Assembly (NCBI GenBank): GCA_017633935.1
Contig: JAGBOJ010000039.1
Coordinates: 1-63,060, forward strand
Source: Lachnospiraceae bacterium
GTDB lineage: Bacteria > Bacillota > Clostridia > Lachnospirales > Lachnospiraceae
DNA length: 63,060 nt
Direction of reading: 5' to 3'
Every line of letters starts with the position of its first letter. The first letter of the stretch is position 1. Positions 34,778 through 44,185 of the stretch are shown one piece after another. Made by a program: the position numbers and the translations under genes. The notes under the pieces were generated by a model. It searched no databases. It was not told where the DNA came from and saw only the letters and a list, made by a program, of their open reading frames with translations.

Positions 34778-35644
34778 ATGGCGGATGGAGGAATTCAGAT
34801 AAACACAAATACAGTCAATGTAACTGCTGATCTTGGTCCGGTCAAAAGAGCATCGGCCGGAGAAACACGCTTTAAGCAGGAAGCTGTCGAAGCCGAAAAA
34901 AAACAATCCGAAAAGGCTCTTGAAAACGTGATCTCGGTATCCGAAGACGGAGATACGGTACAGGCTACCGATGAGAGTATGGAAAGGCTTGAAGAGGATG
35001 CCTTCGGCAGGGTTGTTGTCGAAAGAGAAGGCGATGAAAACGCCAGAACGGTAAACGCCGAAGAAAACATCACAACCGCGCAGAGCGAAAGAAATACCTC
35101 CGTTGAAAAAAACGCGGAGGCAGAGGATGATACCACCGTTAATCCCACACAGGAAAGACTTGAGGAAGCAAACGATCCAAACAGGATCGACCCGACAAAG
35201 GAAAGGCTTGAGGAGGCAGCAAACCCGGACAGACCGGATCCTGCAAAAGAGCGTATAGAGGCTGAGATCAAGAGACAGGAGAGGGCCGAGGAAAGGGAAA
35301 ATTTCAATCTTGAAAAAGAGGAGCAGGAGACAAACGAAGCGCAGATCACATCATTTAAGGGATATACTGACCAGCAGCTTGAGCAGCTTTATATAAAGGG
35401 CGAGATATCCAGGAACGATTACGAACAGGAGATGGACTCCAGGCAGGAAAGAGCAGAGGCAGTACAGGAGGGAAACAGGGAATTCAACAGGGAAATGGCT
35501 GAGGATATCTCTGAGCAGGAGAGTGTGCAAAGACAGGGACAGGAGCTTGAAACAGTGTATTCGCCCGACTCATCGGATACATTAAGCGCCCGTACAAGGG
35601 ATGATATCTTAACAGGTCTGCAGAATTTTTCGCTGAATAACTGA
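34778..35644 (+). CDS. Hypothetical acidic, coiled-coil/disordered protein with short internal repeats
   Basis: A 288-residue protein, rich in Glu, Asp, Arg and Gln, predicted by eye to be disordered or coiled coil. It opens with a short beta-like segment (GIQINTNTVNVTADLGPV). Around residues 123-165 are three tandem units: NPTQERLEEANDP, DPTKERLEEAANP and DPAKERIEAEIK. A later part (GYTDQQLEQLYIKGEISRND) resembles a SHOCT-like short helix pair. AAGGAGG precedes the ATG. No membrane segment or signal peptide. Function unknown; perhaps a scaffold for the neighbouring proteins. Confidence 0.6.
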   Translation: MADGGIQINTNTVNVTADLGPVKRASAGETRFKQEAVEAEKKQSEKALENVISVSEDGDTVQATDESMERLEEDAFGRVVVEREGDENARTVNAEENITTAQSERNTSVEKNAEAEDDTTVNPTQERLEEANDPNRIDPTKERLEEAANPDRPDPAKERIEAEIKRQERAEERENFNLEKEEQETNEAQITSFKGYTDQQLEQLYIKGEISRNDYEQEMDSRQERAEAVQEGNREFNREMAEDISEQESVQRQGQELETVYSPDSSDTLSARTRDDILTGLQNFSLNN

Positions 35645-35646
35645 TA

Positions 35647-36843
35647 ATGAGCGACGTATTTGGACGGCTGCTTTCGGTAATAGATATAAATCTTCTGACC
35701 AGCGGCTTTAGAAGAAAATACATGGGACAGCTTGAGGTCTACAAGGAATTCTTTTTGAGGAATGTGGAGCTGTATAAGCACAGGAAGTCTCTGAGCTTTA
35801 TGGAAAAGATCGCTCCGGGCTCAAAAAAGGAGCGTGATGATACCGATAAAAGGGTAATATCACAGTTAGAAGACTATGTTGATCTGCTGACCGATATATA
35901 TGAAAAATGTGCATATTTTATCCCGGACGAGGACAATGCCGATATTTCCGCAGATACGGAGTATCTGAGAACCCAGCTTGATGAAATGAAGGGAAATACG
36001 GATGATGATGAGGTCCTTGAATGGCTGCTTGACGGAGAGGCTGCAAATAACAGCCTCTTAAAGGGGTGTTTTGAAGGAGAAAAGGCGGTGATCGATTCGC
36101 TTACCAATCTCCATCATTTTATTGTGGGAATAAAAAATGCGGACTTCAGGGATCTTAAGGACTGGCAGAAATCAAAGCTTATCCAGGACAGGTGTGCTGA
36201 AAAGGTCTTAGAGCAGAAATTTGAGGGCGTGGATTGCATCGACTGTCTGAATAAAGCTTTAAACAGCATAGGCGAAGATACATGGCAGAAGATGGATAAG
36301 ATATCCCAGAAGCTCATAGTAAGCGCGGAGATACTTCTTGAAAGGATACCCTCAAATTCGGATTTTGACTATGCGGCAGTCTGCCTGACTGCGACAAAGG
36401 CGCTTGAGATCGAGCTCGGAAAGAGATATTTTTCGGATTATATTAAATATTCCATAGACCAGAACATAAAAAACCTGACCAGCGGTCTCATAAAAGACGG
36501 TGTATGCACGAGGACGGAGGCCGAGTTTTCGTTTGAATATCTGGAGGGGATTACGGGCTTTGCGGTAAATGAAGAGGGTGAGCTGGAGGTTATCCCCAAG
36601 TTCAGCGGCGATAATATGGTATTTCTGGATTATGCCTTTAAGGAGCTTACAAAGACCTCCTCAAAGCAGCACAGCAGGACGATGATAATGAATCAGGTGT
36701 TTGCCTCTAATGTGATCAAGACAAATTTCAGAGATGCGGCAGCCCTGGGAGACAGGCTTTCCTACAGTGAAGCCAAGGATTGCATGGATTATCTGATAGA
36801 TGATCAGAGAGCATTCGGTGTCATTCTTGAACAGTTCAGATAA
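35647..36843 (+). CDS. Hypothetical helical protein, third gene of the operon
   Basis: A 398-residue, mainly helical, soluble protein starting 2 bp after the previous stop. The N-terminal half is rich in charged helices (YMGQLEVYKEFFLRNVELYK). The C-terminal part has CLTATKALEIELGKRYFSDY, which is weakly like HEPN-type helices found in clostridial proteins of unknown function. No catalytic motif (RxxxxH) is visible there. A two-way terminator follows, so it closes the operon. I do not assign a function. Confidence 0.6.
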   Translation: MSDVFGRLLSVIDINLLTSGFRRKYMGQLEVYKEFFLRNVELYKHRKSLSFMEKIAPGSKKERDDTDKRVISQLEDYVDLLTDIYEKCAYFIPDEDNADISADTEYLRTQLDEMKGNTDDDEVLEWLLDGEAANNSLLKGCFEGEKAVIDSLTNLHHFIVGIKNADFRDLKDWQKSKLIQDRCAEKVLEQKFEGVDCIDCLNKALNSIGEDTWQKMDKISQKLIVSAEILLERIPSNSDFDYAAVCLTATKALEIELGKRYFSDYIKYSIDQNIKNLTSGLIKDGVCTRTEAEFSFEYLEGITGFAVNEEGELEVIPKFSGDNMVFLDYAFKELTKTSSKQHSRTMIMNQVFASNVIKTNFRDAAALGDRLSYSEAKDCMDYLIDDQRAFGVILEQFR

Positions 36844-36874
36844 AAAACTGCCGGCAGTCATTACCGGCAGTTTT
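36844..36874. terminator. Bidirectional terminator
   Basis: AAAACTGCCGG pairs with CCGGCAGTTTT, between the plus-strand operon and the convergent yvyF-like gene. Confidence 0.85.
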
Positions 36875-36895
36875 CTTTGCTTAAATTCAAACGGA

Positions 36896-37306
36896 TCACG
36901 AATTTAAGAATCTCATTTTGTTTCCCGTGGAATCAGGCTTTTTCGGAAGAGGCTTTGCGATATCCGGCTTTTTTATGGAATCCGTAAGCCCTTTGGCAAC
37001 CTCGTTCTTGCACTTATCGCAGAAACGACCTGAAAGAATCTTTGTACCGCAGTTTTCACATACAAGATCAGAACCCTCTATTGAGCCGAAGGTAAGTCTT
37101 TCCTCCCTGAGCCACTGCCTGATCTGCTGAACCTCGATCTCGCACTCTTCGGCAACCGTGGCTACGGTGGTATCCGGATGAGTCCTTATGTACTCCTTGG
37201 CCCTCTGAAAATCCTCCTCCTGCTTTTCCTTGCAGGCGGGGCAAATAGGTATTCCTCCTATATAATTAAAAACCTTTCCGCATTTTCTGCAGTTCCTAAC
37301 ATCCAT
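36896..37306 (-). CDS. YvyF-like flagellar-operon protein (zinc ribbon)
   Basis: A 136-residue protein with an N-terminal zinc ribbon (RNCRKCGKVFNYIG then CPACKEK), a small winged-helix-like region (VATVAEECEIEVQQIRQWLR) and a C-terminal zinc ribbon (LVCENCGTKILSGRFCDKC). This matches the TIGR03826/YvyF family usually next to flgM in flagellar operons and thought to act in flagellar regulation. Here it stands alone. The ATG at 37306 has TAAGGAGGTC 6 nt upstream on the minus strand; a 13-residue extension is unlikely. Confidence 0.8.
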   Translation of the reverse strand: MDVRNCRKCGKVFNYIGGIPICPACKEKQEEDFQRAKEYIRTHPDTTVATVAEECEIEVQQIRQWLREERLTFGSIEGSDLVCENCGTKILSGRFCDKCKNEVAKGLTDSIKKPDIAKPLPKKPDSTGNKMRFLNS

Positions 37307-37438
37307 ATCAGACCTCCTTAAATGTTTTAGATTTCCCTGCTTCATAGGATAACATAGAAAATAAAAAAACGGAATAGCAAAAGAGGAAAAAAATTGTTAT
37401 TATAGCTTGGATGCATAAACGGAACGGGGAAAACGATA

Positions 37439-37813
37439 ATGGAAAAAAGAATCCTTAATTATCTGAAATTTCTTGAAAAACTGGAAATTGACACTCTTGA
37501 TTATAAAGACCTTCAAATGCTAAAGGAGGAGGTGCCGTATCAGATCGCTCTTTTTCAGCATGAGAGGCTTATACACCTTATAGTAACGGTGACTTTTGCA
37601 ATCCTCACCGTTGCCGGACTTTTAGGGGCCTGCTTTTCGGGGGAGCTGCTCCTTACGGTGCTTACGATGCTCTTTTTGATCCTTCTGATACCTTATATCA
37701 GACACTACTTTATACTCGAAAACAGCGTGCAGAAGATGTATACATATTATGATAAGATAAATGCTGCCATTTACGGGAGGAAAAATACGGTTTTTATGAA
37801 TGAAAGAGTTTAG
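37439..37813 (+). CDS. Small membrane protein of unknown function
   Basis: A 124-residue protein with a charged N-terminal third (LKFLEKLEIDTLDYKDLQML), two adjacent membrane helices (about residues 45-65 and 70-88, LIVTVTFAILTVAGLLGACF and LLTVLTMLFLILLIPYI) and a charged tail. I do not recognise it. It lies 25 bp before the helicase gene and may be co-transcribed. Confidence 0.6.
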   Translation: MEKRILNYLKFLEKLEIDTLDYKDLQMLKEEVPYQIALFQHERLIHLIVTVTFAILTVAGLLGACFSGELLLTVLTMLFLILLIPYIRHYFILENSVQKMYTYYDKINAAIYGRKNTVFMNERV

Positions 37814-37837
37814 GACCTGTTCATAAAGGAGGAAATA

Positions 37838-39441
37838 ATGGATAACGAGATAAAGTTAGATGAAAATGAACTTAAATACGAGGATGCGGATATCGATGAA
37901 AGGATAATCCGCGCTGTAAAGGAGATGGGGTTTGAGGTGATGACTCCGATACAGGCAAAGGCGATACCTGAGATGATACGCGGCAGGGATATCATAGGGC
38001 AGGCGCAGACCGGTACCGGAAAGACCGCCTCATTCGGGATCCCCATAATCCAGAATACGGACCCTGATGACGGCTCCGTTCAGGCGCTGGTCCTTTCGCC
38101 CACAAGGGAGCTTGCGATACAGGCTGCCGAGGAAATAAGGAAATTTGCAAAATATGTGCCGGGTATAAGGGTGCTGCCGGTGTACGGCGGACAGGATATA
38201 TCAAACAGATACGCTCATTAAAGGGGAATGTACAGATCGTGGTCGGGACTCCGGGAAGAGTCATGGATCATATGAGAAGACATACCATAAGGCTTGACAA
38301 CATAAAAACGGTCGTACTCGATGAGGCTGATGAGATGCTTGATATGGGCTTCAGGGAGGATATGGAGACGATCCTGGCCGAGACCCCGTCTGACAGGCAG
38401 ACAGCGCTTTTTTCGGCTACCATGCCAAAACCGATCCTTGAGATCACGGATAAGTTTCAAAAGGAGGATGCGGTATTCTTAAAGATGCCGGCAAAGGAGC
38501 TTACGATCCCGCTGGTGCGTCAGTATTACTATGAGGTCAGCCGGAAGAATAAGGAGGAGGCGGTATCAAGGCTCCTTGACTATTATAATCCCAAGAGGTC
38601 GTTAATATTCTGCAACACAAAAAAGATGGCAGATGATCTGGCACAGGCCCTTACGGGACGCGGATATTTTGCCGAGGCACTTCACGGGGATCTGTCGCAG
38701 GTACAGCGTGACAGGGTTATGCAGGGCTTTAAGAACGGACAGACTGAGATCCTTATCGCGACGGATGTGGCGGCAAGAGGGCTTGATATCGATGATGTTG
38801 AGGCTGTCTTTAATTATGATGTTCCGCAGGATATCGAGTATTATGTGCACAGGATAGGCCGTACAGGAAGAGCCGGAAGAAAGGGAAGGGCATTTACGCT
38901 CGTAGTCGGCAGGGAAGTATTAAAGATAAGGGATATCGAAAGATACTGCAAGACAAGGATCGAGGCCAGAGCCATACCGACCTCGGCAGATGTGAAAAAT
39001 TCAAAATCGGAAAAGATACTCGATGATATGATAAAGCTCATCTTAAACGAGGATCTGTCAGAAGTCGTCGCCATGGTTGAAAGAAAGCTTAACGATGAGG
39101 ATTTTACGGCAATAGAGCTTTCGGCTGCCTTTTTAAGAAATGCCATGGGTGAGAACAAATACGAGGTCACTGACGAGGAAATGCTAATCGAGCCCTGGGA
39201 AAAGTCGGTGAAACGGAAAAAGAACGGCGATAAGGGTAAAAAGAAGGGCTACGGGAAAGAATTCAGGAAAGAATTCAGGAAGGAATTCAAAAAGAGCTTT
39301 AAAAAAGAGTTTAAGAAGGACATTAAAGAAAAAAGACATAAAAGTGAAAAGCACAGGGAAGAAAAGAGGAATGACGGGAAAATCCGTTCAAAAGATATCA
39401 GGCCGGACGGAAGCGTAAGGAAAAAAAAGATGTTCCGTTGA
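37838..39441 (+). pseudogene. DEAD-box RNA helicase (CshA/DeaD-like), disrupted by a one-base frameshift
   Basis: Two frames together encode a complete DEAD-box helicase. The first (to 38221) has Q motif-containing MTPIQAKAIPEMI, motif I AQTGTGKTASFG and PTRELAIQA. The second has VVGTPGRVMDH, motif II VLDEADEML, SAT and the motif VI HRIGRTGRAGRKG. The break is at about 38203, where TCAAACAG would read ...ISKQIRSLKGNV if one A were added to the A-run. The C-terminus is a Lys/Arg-rich tail with FRKE-type repeats, typical of RNA helicases. The homopolymer context favours a sequencing or assembly error, but a real mutation cannot be excluded. Confidence 0.85.
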
Positions 39442-39454
39442 CATCAAAGCGACA

Positions 39455-39497
39455 TTGACATATACTGTTAGGGCACAAGATATTGTAGTCGGTATAA
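39455..39497 (+). promoter_or_regulatory. nrdD promoter region with NrdR-like box
   Basis: TTGACA (39455-39460), 18-bp spacer, GATATT (39479-39484). CAAGATATTG at 39476-39485 fits the core of the NrdR repressor box (C-w-A-t-A-T-a-T-w-G) with one mismatch and covers the -10. A second dyad, ACATATACTGT, lies just upstream at 39458-39468. Spacing between the two is not the textbook value, so the assignment is tentative. Confidence 0.4.
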
Positions 39498-39558
39498 AAA
39501 CACATACAGTATTTTGAAAAAAGCCTTTAAGTACAGGGCTTGGATCGTGGAGGGTATT

Positions 39559-41745
39559 ATGGAGAGTCAGAGCGAAAAGGATATGCCGGAAGTAAATTAT
39601 TCGGAAATTTATAAGCCGGAAGGAAATGTCAGGGTCATAAAAAAGGACGGCACGCTTGAGGAATTTAACGTGCAGAAGGTCCTTGATGCCGTGGGAAAGA
39701 GCGCATACAGGGCTTTGACGCAGTTTTCCGAAAAGGAGAGGGAGTATATCTGCAGCAAGGTTGTGGAGAGGATAAACGAGACCGGAAATGACAAGATACC
39801 TATCTCGATGATGCATAATATCGTGGAAAGCGTGCTTGAGGAGGTAAAGCCGATCGTGGCAAAAAGCTACAGGGATTACCGTAATTACAAGCAGGATTTC
39901 GTAAGGATGATGGACGAGGTGTACAGGAGAAGCCAGTCCATTATGTATGTGGGAGATAAGGAAAATTCCAATACCGATTCGGCGCTTGTCTCCACAAAGA
40001 GATCACTGATATTTAATCAGTTTAATAAGGAGCTCTATCAGAAATTCTTTATGACGACGGAAGAGCTTCAGGCCTGTCGTGACGGCTATATTTATATCCA
40101 TGATATGTCCGCTAGGCGTGATACCATGAACTGCTGTTTATTTGATGTGGAGCATGTCTTAAAGGGCGGCTTTGAGATGGGCAATATCTGGTATAACGAG
40201 CCCAAGACTCTTGACGTGGCCTTTGATGTGATAGGTGATATCGTGCTTTCGGCGGCAAGTCAGCAGTACGGCGGATTTACGGTGCCCTCCGTGGAGCTCA
40301 TCCTTGAGCCCTACGCGGAAAAATCCTACGAAAAATACAGGAAAAAATATATAGGGCTTGGAATAGATGAAAAAAAGGCGGAGGAAGTTGCCGTAAGTGA
40401 TGTGCAAAGAGATTTTGAACAGGGCTTCCAGGGCTGGGAATATAAATTTAATACCGTAGCCTCAAGCCGCGGGGATTACCCGTTCATCACCGTGACTGCC
40501 GGAACCGGTACCGGAAGATTTGCGAAGATGGCGACTATTACGCTGTTAAACGTGAGAAAGGGCGGGGAAGGAAAGAAGGAATGTAAAAAGCCTGTCCTTT
40601 TCCCCAAGATCGTATTTTTATATGACGAGAACCTGCACGGACCCGGCGGTGAGCTGGAGGATGTATTTGAGGCGGGGATACAGTGCTCGGCAAAGACTAT
40701 GTATCCCGACTGGCTTTCACTTACCGGAGAGGGCTATATCGCCAGCATGTATAAAAAGTACGGCAAGATCATAAGCCCGATGGGGTGCCGGGCGTTCCTT
40801 TCGCCGTGGTATGAAAGGGGAGGGATGCATCCCGCAGATGATAAGGATGAGCCGGTATTTGTGGGAAGATTCAATGTCGGAGCCGTATCGCTGCATCTTC
40901 CGATGATACTTGCAAAATCAAGGCAGGAGAGCAGGGACTTTTACGAAGTGCTTGATTATTATCTGAACCTGATACGGCAGCTCCATATAAGGACCTATGC
41001 GTATCTTGGAGAAATGAGGGCCTCAACGAACCCGCTTGCCTATTGTGAGGGTGGTTTTTACGGCGGACATTTAAAGCTCAACGAAAAGATAAAGCCGCTG
41101 CTCAAATCGGCTACGGCCTCCTTCGGCATCACGGCGTTAAATGAGCTGCAGGAGCTTTATAACGGCAAGTCGTTAGCCGAGGACGGTCAGTTTGCCCTCG
41201 AGGTTCTGGAGTATATAAATAAAAAGATAAACGAGTTCAAGGAGGAGGACGGGAACCTTTATGCCATATACGGTACACCGGCAGAGAACCTCTGCGGGCT
41301 GCAGGTAAAGCAGTTCAGGAGAAAATACGGTATCGTGGAAAATGTTTCGGACAGGGAATATGTGTCAAATTCGTTCCACTGCCATGTGACCGAGGAGATA
41401 ACCCCGATAGAGAAGCAGGATAAGGAATACCGCTTCTGGGAGCTTTCAAACGGCGGAAAGATACAGTATGTAAGATATCCGATAGATTACAATACCGGAG
41501 CGGTAAGGACTCTGGTACACCGTGCGATGGATATGGGGCTTTACGAGGGCATCAATCTTTCGCTGGCTTATTGCGATGACTGCGGACATCAGGAGCTTTC
41601 GATGGATGTGTGCCCCGTATGCGGATCGAAAAATCTTACCAAGATAGACAGGATGAACGGGTATCTGTCTTATTCGAGGGTTCACGGGGATACGAGACTT
41701 AACGAAGCGAAAATGGCTGAAATAAAAGACAGGGTCAGCATGTAG
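39559..41745 (+). CDS. nrdD: Anaerobic ribonucleoside-triphosphate reductase
   Basis: Glycyl-radical enzyme that makes dNTPs without oxygen. The 728-residue product has an N-terminal ATP-cone (VRVIKKDGTLEEFNVQKVLD), the central barrel with AMNCCLFD-like RRDTMNCCLFDVEH, a C-terminal zinc site (CDDCGHQE and CPVCGSKN) and the glycyl-radical loop RMNGYLSYSRVHGD. GGAGGG precedes the ATG at 39559; an in-frame TTG at 39514 would add 15 unlikely residues. nrdG follows by 2 bp. Confidence 0.95.
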   Translation: MESQSEKDMPEVNYSEIYKPEGNVRVIKKDGTLEEFNVQKVLDAVGKSAYRALTQFSEKEREYICSKVVERINETGNDKIPISMMHNIVESVLEEVKPIVAKSYRDYRNYKQDFVRMMDEVYRRSQSIMYVGDKENSNTDSALVSTKRSLIFNQFNKELYQKFFMTTEELQACRDGYIYIHDMSARRDTMNCCLFDVEHVLKGGFEMGNIWYNEPKTLDVAFDVIGDIVLSAASQQYGGFTVPSVELILEPYAEKSYEKYRKKYIGLGIDEKKAEEVAVSDVQRDFEQGFQGWEYKFNTVASSRGDYPFITVTAGTGTGRFAKMATITLLNVRKGGEGKKECKKPVLFPKIVFLYDENLHGPGGELEDVFEAGIQCSAKTMYPDWLSLTGEGYIASMYKKYGKIISPMGCRAFLSPWYERGGMHPADDKDEPVFVGRFNVGAVSLHLPMILAKSRQESRDFYEVLDYYLNLIRQLHIRTYAYLGEMRASTNPLAYCEGGFYGGHLKLNEKIKPLLKSATASFGITALNELQELYNGKSLAEDGQFALEVLEYINKKINEFKEEDGNLYAIYGTPAENLCGLQVKQFRRKYGIVENVSDREYVSNSFHCHVTEEITPIEKQDKEYRFWELSNGGKIQYVRYPIDYNTGAVRTLVHRAMDMGLYEGINLSLAYCDDCGHQELSMDVCPVCGSKNLTKIDRMNGYLSYSRVHGDTRLNEAKMAEIKDRVSM

Positions 41746-41747
41746 AT

Positions 41748-42245
41748 ATGAGATACCACGATATTACACATGACGATATGAAAAACGGAGACGGGCTCAG
41801 GGTGGTGCTCTGGGTCGCGGGCTGCTCGCATAATTGCAGGGGGTGTCACAACCCCGTGACATGGGATCCGAACGGAGGGCTTAAGTTTGATAAGGCTGCC
41901 GAAGAAGAGGTATTTGAGCAGCTTTCAAAAAAATATATCTCCGGGATCACATTCTCCGGAGGCGATCCTTTTCATGCCGCAAACATACCGGATGTCAGGG
42001 AGCTTGCCAAAAAAATAAAGACGGAATATCCGGAAAAGACCGTATGGGTCTACACGGGCTCTCTGTGGGAGGACATAAAAAACGATCCCCTGATGAAATA
42101 TACGGATGTTCTGGTGGACGGCGAGTTTAAGGAGGAATTAAAGGACAACACCTTAAGATGGAAGGGAAGTAAAAACCAGCGGGTGATAGATGTTAAAGAG
42201 AGTCTGCAGGCAGGAGATATAAAGCTGCACTGTCCGGAATATTAA
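41748..42245 (+). CDS. nrdG: Anaerobic ribonucleotide reductase-activating protein
   Basis: Radical-SAM activase that installs the glycyl radical on NrdD. The 165 residues contain the 4Fe-4S motif AGCSHNCRGCHNP (CxxxCxxC) near the N-terminus and GGDPFHAAN as the SAM-binding GGE-like motif. It is directly downstream of nrdD. Confidence 0.95.
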   Translation: MRYHDITHDDMKNGDGLRVVLWVAGCSHNCRGCHNPVTWDPNGGLKFDKAAEEEVFEQLSKKYISGITFSGGDPFHAANIPDVRELAKKIKTEYPEKTVWVYTGSLWEDIKNDPLMKYTDVLVDGEFKEELKDNTLRWKGSKNQRVIDVKESLQAGDIKLHCPEY

Positions 42246-42548
42246 GATCCGGCCGGCCGGTGCCTACGCCGATTGACTCCTAGCTTGGCTAGGTGGGTTG
42301 CCGCCGCTTTATGCGCTGTCTTCCTCTCTCGCGTAAGCGTCCGGGCAAGCCCGGATGGAGGCCTGACATTGATAAAGCCAAGCATAAGCGTCCCTTTTAA
42401 AGTATCTGTAGGTTCAATTATAGCGAAGGCTGCCGTACCGTCCAGATACATATATTATAGTGCATCACGGTACAATATGCACCAAAAAAATACATAAAAT
42501 GATTATTTTGAGGGATGCATCAACGGTAATTTATACAAAAAAGCGTAC
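42246..42548. other. Gene-free, GC-rich hairpin region
   Basis: About 300 bases between nrdG and the scfA promoter. The first 130 are unusually GC-rich and hold compact hairpins: CCGGCCGG, CCTAGC-TTG-GCTAGG, and TCCGGGC-AA-GCCCGGA. Small frames exist on both strands but lack ribosome-binding sites and family-like sequence. It may be a repeat element or relic. The last 100 bases are AT-rich. Confidence 0.45.
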
Positions 42549-42578
42549 TTGAATTGGAATATGAGTCTGTGTTATAAT
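42549..42578 (+). promoter_or_regulatory. Promoter of scfA
   Basis: TTGAAT (42549-42554), 18-bp spacer, TATAAT (42573-42578), about 54 bp before the scfA start codon. Confidence 0.6.
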
Positions 42579-42631
42579 TTTGGTTTGTTTGGGAACCAAT
42601 GAAACCATATAAAATATAAGGAGAAATTCAA

Positions 42632-42778
42632 ATGAAGCATGTAAAGACATTAAACACAAGAGATTACAGCAAAAGTACGGTAAAGGGCGGCTGCGGAGAG
42701 TGCCAGACCTCATGCCAGTCGGCATGCAAGACTTCATGCACGGTAGGAAACCAGTCCTGCGAAAATAAAGACAGATAA
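42632..42778 (+). CDS. scfA: SCIFF ranthipeptide precursor (six cysteines in forty-five)
   Basis: A 48-residue ribosomally made peptide precursor. The N-terminal leader MKHVKTLNTRDYSKSTVKGG is followed by a Cys-rich core with six cysteines (CGEC, SC, AC, SC, SC), the SCIFF hallmark shared by most Clostridia. Its cysteines become sulfur-to-alpha-carbon thioether links made by the enzyme encoded next. TAAGGAGA precedes the ATG. The biological role of mature SCIFF is not established. Confidence 0.93.
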   Translation: MKHVKTLNTRDYSKSTVKGGCGECQTSCQSACKTSCTVGNQSCENKDR

Positions 42779-42786
42779 TACAATAA

Positions 42787-44157
42787 ATGGTACATCAGTA
42801 TAAAAATAACGGCTATAACATCGTTCTGGACGTAAACTCCGGACAGGTTCACATCGTGGATGATATAGTCTATGATCTGATACCGCTTATAGAAGAAAAG
42901 CGGGATGCAAAAAGCGATTATCTCTTTGAAAAAACAGGCGGAAGATATCCGCTTGAAGAGATAGAGGAGGCATCGGGCGAGATAAGGGAGCTTAAAAAAA
43001 ACGGCGGTCTTTTTACAGAGGACACATTTGAACCCTACATAAATAAATTTACGGAGTTCAAAAAGGAAGGCGGGATAGTAAAGGCCCTGTGTCTGCATAT
43101 CGCCCATGACTGCAATCTGCGGTGCCGTTACTGCTTTGCCTCAAAGGGTGAATATCACGGACAGAAGGCTCTTATGAGCTATGAGGTTGGAAAGCAGGCG
43201 CTTGATTTTCTTATCGGACACTCCGGCAACAGAGTGAATCTTGAGGTGGATTTTTTCGGCGGGGAACCGACGATGAATTTTGATGTCGTAAAAAAGCTTG
43301 TCGCTTACGGCAGGAGCAGGGAAGAGGAGGCAAACAAGAAATTCCGCTTCACCCTCACCACCAACGGGATACTCTTAAATGACGAGATACTTGAATTTGC
43401 CAATAAGGAGATGGGTAATCTCGTGCTTTCGATAGACGGGCGAAGGGATGTAAACGACAGGATGCGTCCGACCGCTTCGGGAAGCGGCTCATACGATATC
43501 ATAATGCCGAAGTTTAAGAAGGCTGCGGATTCAAGAAATCAGACAAATTACTATGTGCGCGGGACCTACACCCATTACAATACTGATTTCTCGGAGGATG
43601 TACTGCATCTGCATGACTGCGGATTCGAGCAGATATCCGTGGAGCCGGCGGTAAGCGACCCGAAGGAGGATTATGCCTTGAGGGAAGAGGATGTGCCGGT
43701 GCTTTTGGAGCAGTACGACCTTTTGGCAAAGGAGATCATAAAAAGAAGAAAGGAAGGAAGGTTCATAAATTTCTTTCATTTTATGATCGATCTTGAGGGC
43801 GGACCCTGTGTTGCAAAGCGTCTTTCGGGATGCGGTGCGGGCGGCGAATATATGGCGGTCACCCCGTGGGGTGATCTTTATCCGTGTCACCAGTTCGTGG
43901 GAAATGAGGAGTTTAAGCTCGGCAATGTGTACGACGGGGTGGTAAATAAGGAGCTTTCGGGGAAGTTCACCTCCTGCAATGTGTATACAAAGGCAAAATG
44001 CGCGGACTGTTTTGCAAAATTCTACTGTTCCGGAGGCTGTATGGCAAATTCCTATAACAGCACCGGGGACATAAACGGAAATTACGAGCTCGGGTGTATC
44101 CTGCAGAGAAAAAGAGTTGAATGCGCTATAATGATAAAAGCAGCATTAAGCGAGTAA
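42787..44157 (+). CDS. scfB: SCIFF peptide maturase (radical SAM/SPASM)
   Basis: Radical-SAM enzyme that crosslinks the SCIFF peptide. The 456 residues have an N-terminal peptide-binding (RRE-like) segment, the SAM cluster CNLRCRYCFASKG, and C-terminal SPASM clusters with CADCFAKFYCSGGC and earlier CGAGGEYMAV...CHQF. It starts 8 bp after scfA and is followed by secDF, the usual clostridial order. The ribosome-binding site is weak, suggesting translational coupling or lower yield than the substrate. Confidence 0.93.
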   Translation: MVHQYKNNGYNIVLDVNSGQVHIVDDIVYDLIPLIEEKRDAKSDYLFEKTGGRYPLEEIEEASGEIRELKKNGGLFTEDTFEPYINKFTEFKKEGGIVKALCLHIAHDCNLRCRYCFASKGEYHGQKALMSYEVGKQALDFLIGHSGNRVNLEVDFFGGEPTMNFDVVKKLVAYGRSREEEANKKFRFTLTTNGILLNDEILEFANKEMGNLVLSIDGRRDVNDRMRPTASGSGSYDIIMPKFKKAADSRNQTNYYVRGTYTHYNTDFSEDVLHLHDCGFEQISVEPAVSDPKEDYALREEDVPVLLEQYDLLAKEIIKRRKEGRFINFFHFMIDLEGGPCVAKRLSGCGAGGEYMAVTPWGDLYPCHQFVGNEEFKLGNVYDGVVNKELSGKFTSCNVYTKAKCADCFAKFYCSGGCMANSYNSTGDINGNYELGCILQRKRVECAIMIKAALSE

Positions 44158-44185
44158 ATATTTATAAAAAGAGGAGATCTTAACA

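Noticed and set aside
34778-35644. Assignment of the unknown operon as a defence system
   Set aside because: No nuclease, helicase, ATPase or reverse-transcriptase motif is visible in any of the three proteins, so there is no support beyond position.
42242-42497. Small frames on both strands after nrdG
   Set aside because: No start signals; they mirror the GC-rich hairpins. Treated as a non-coding element.
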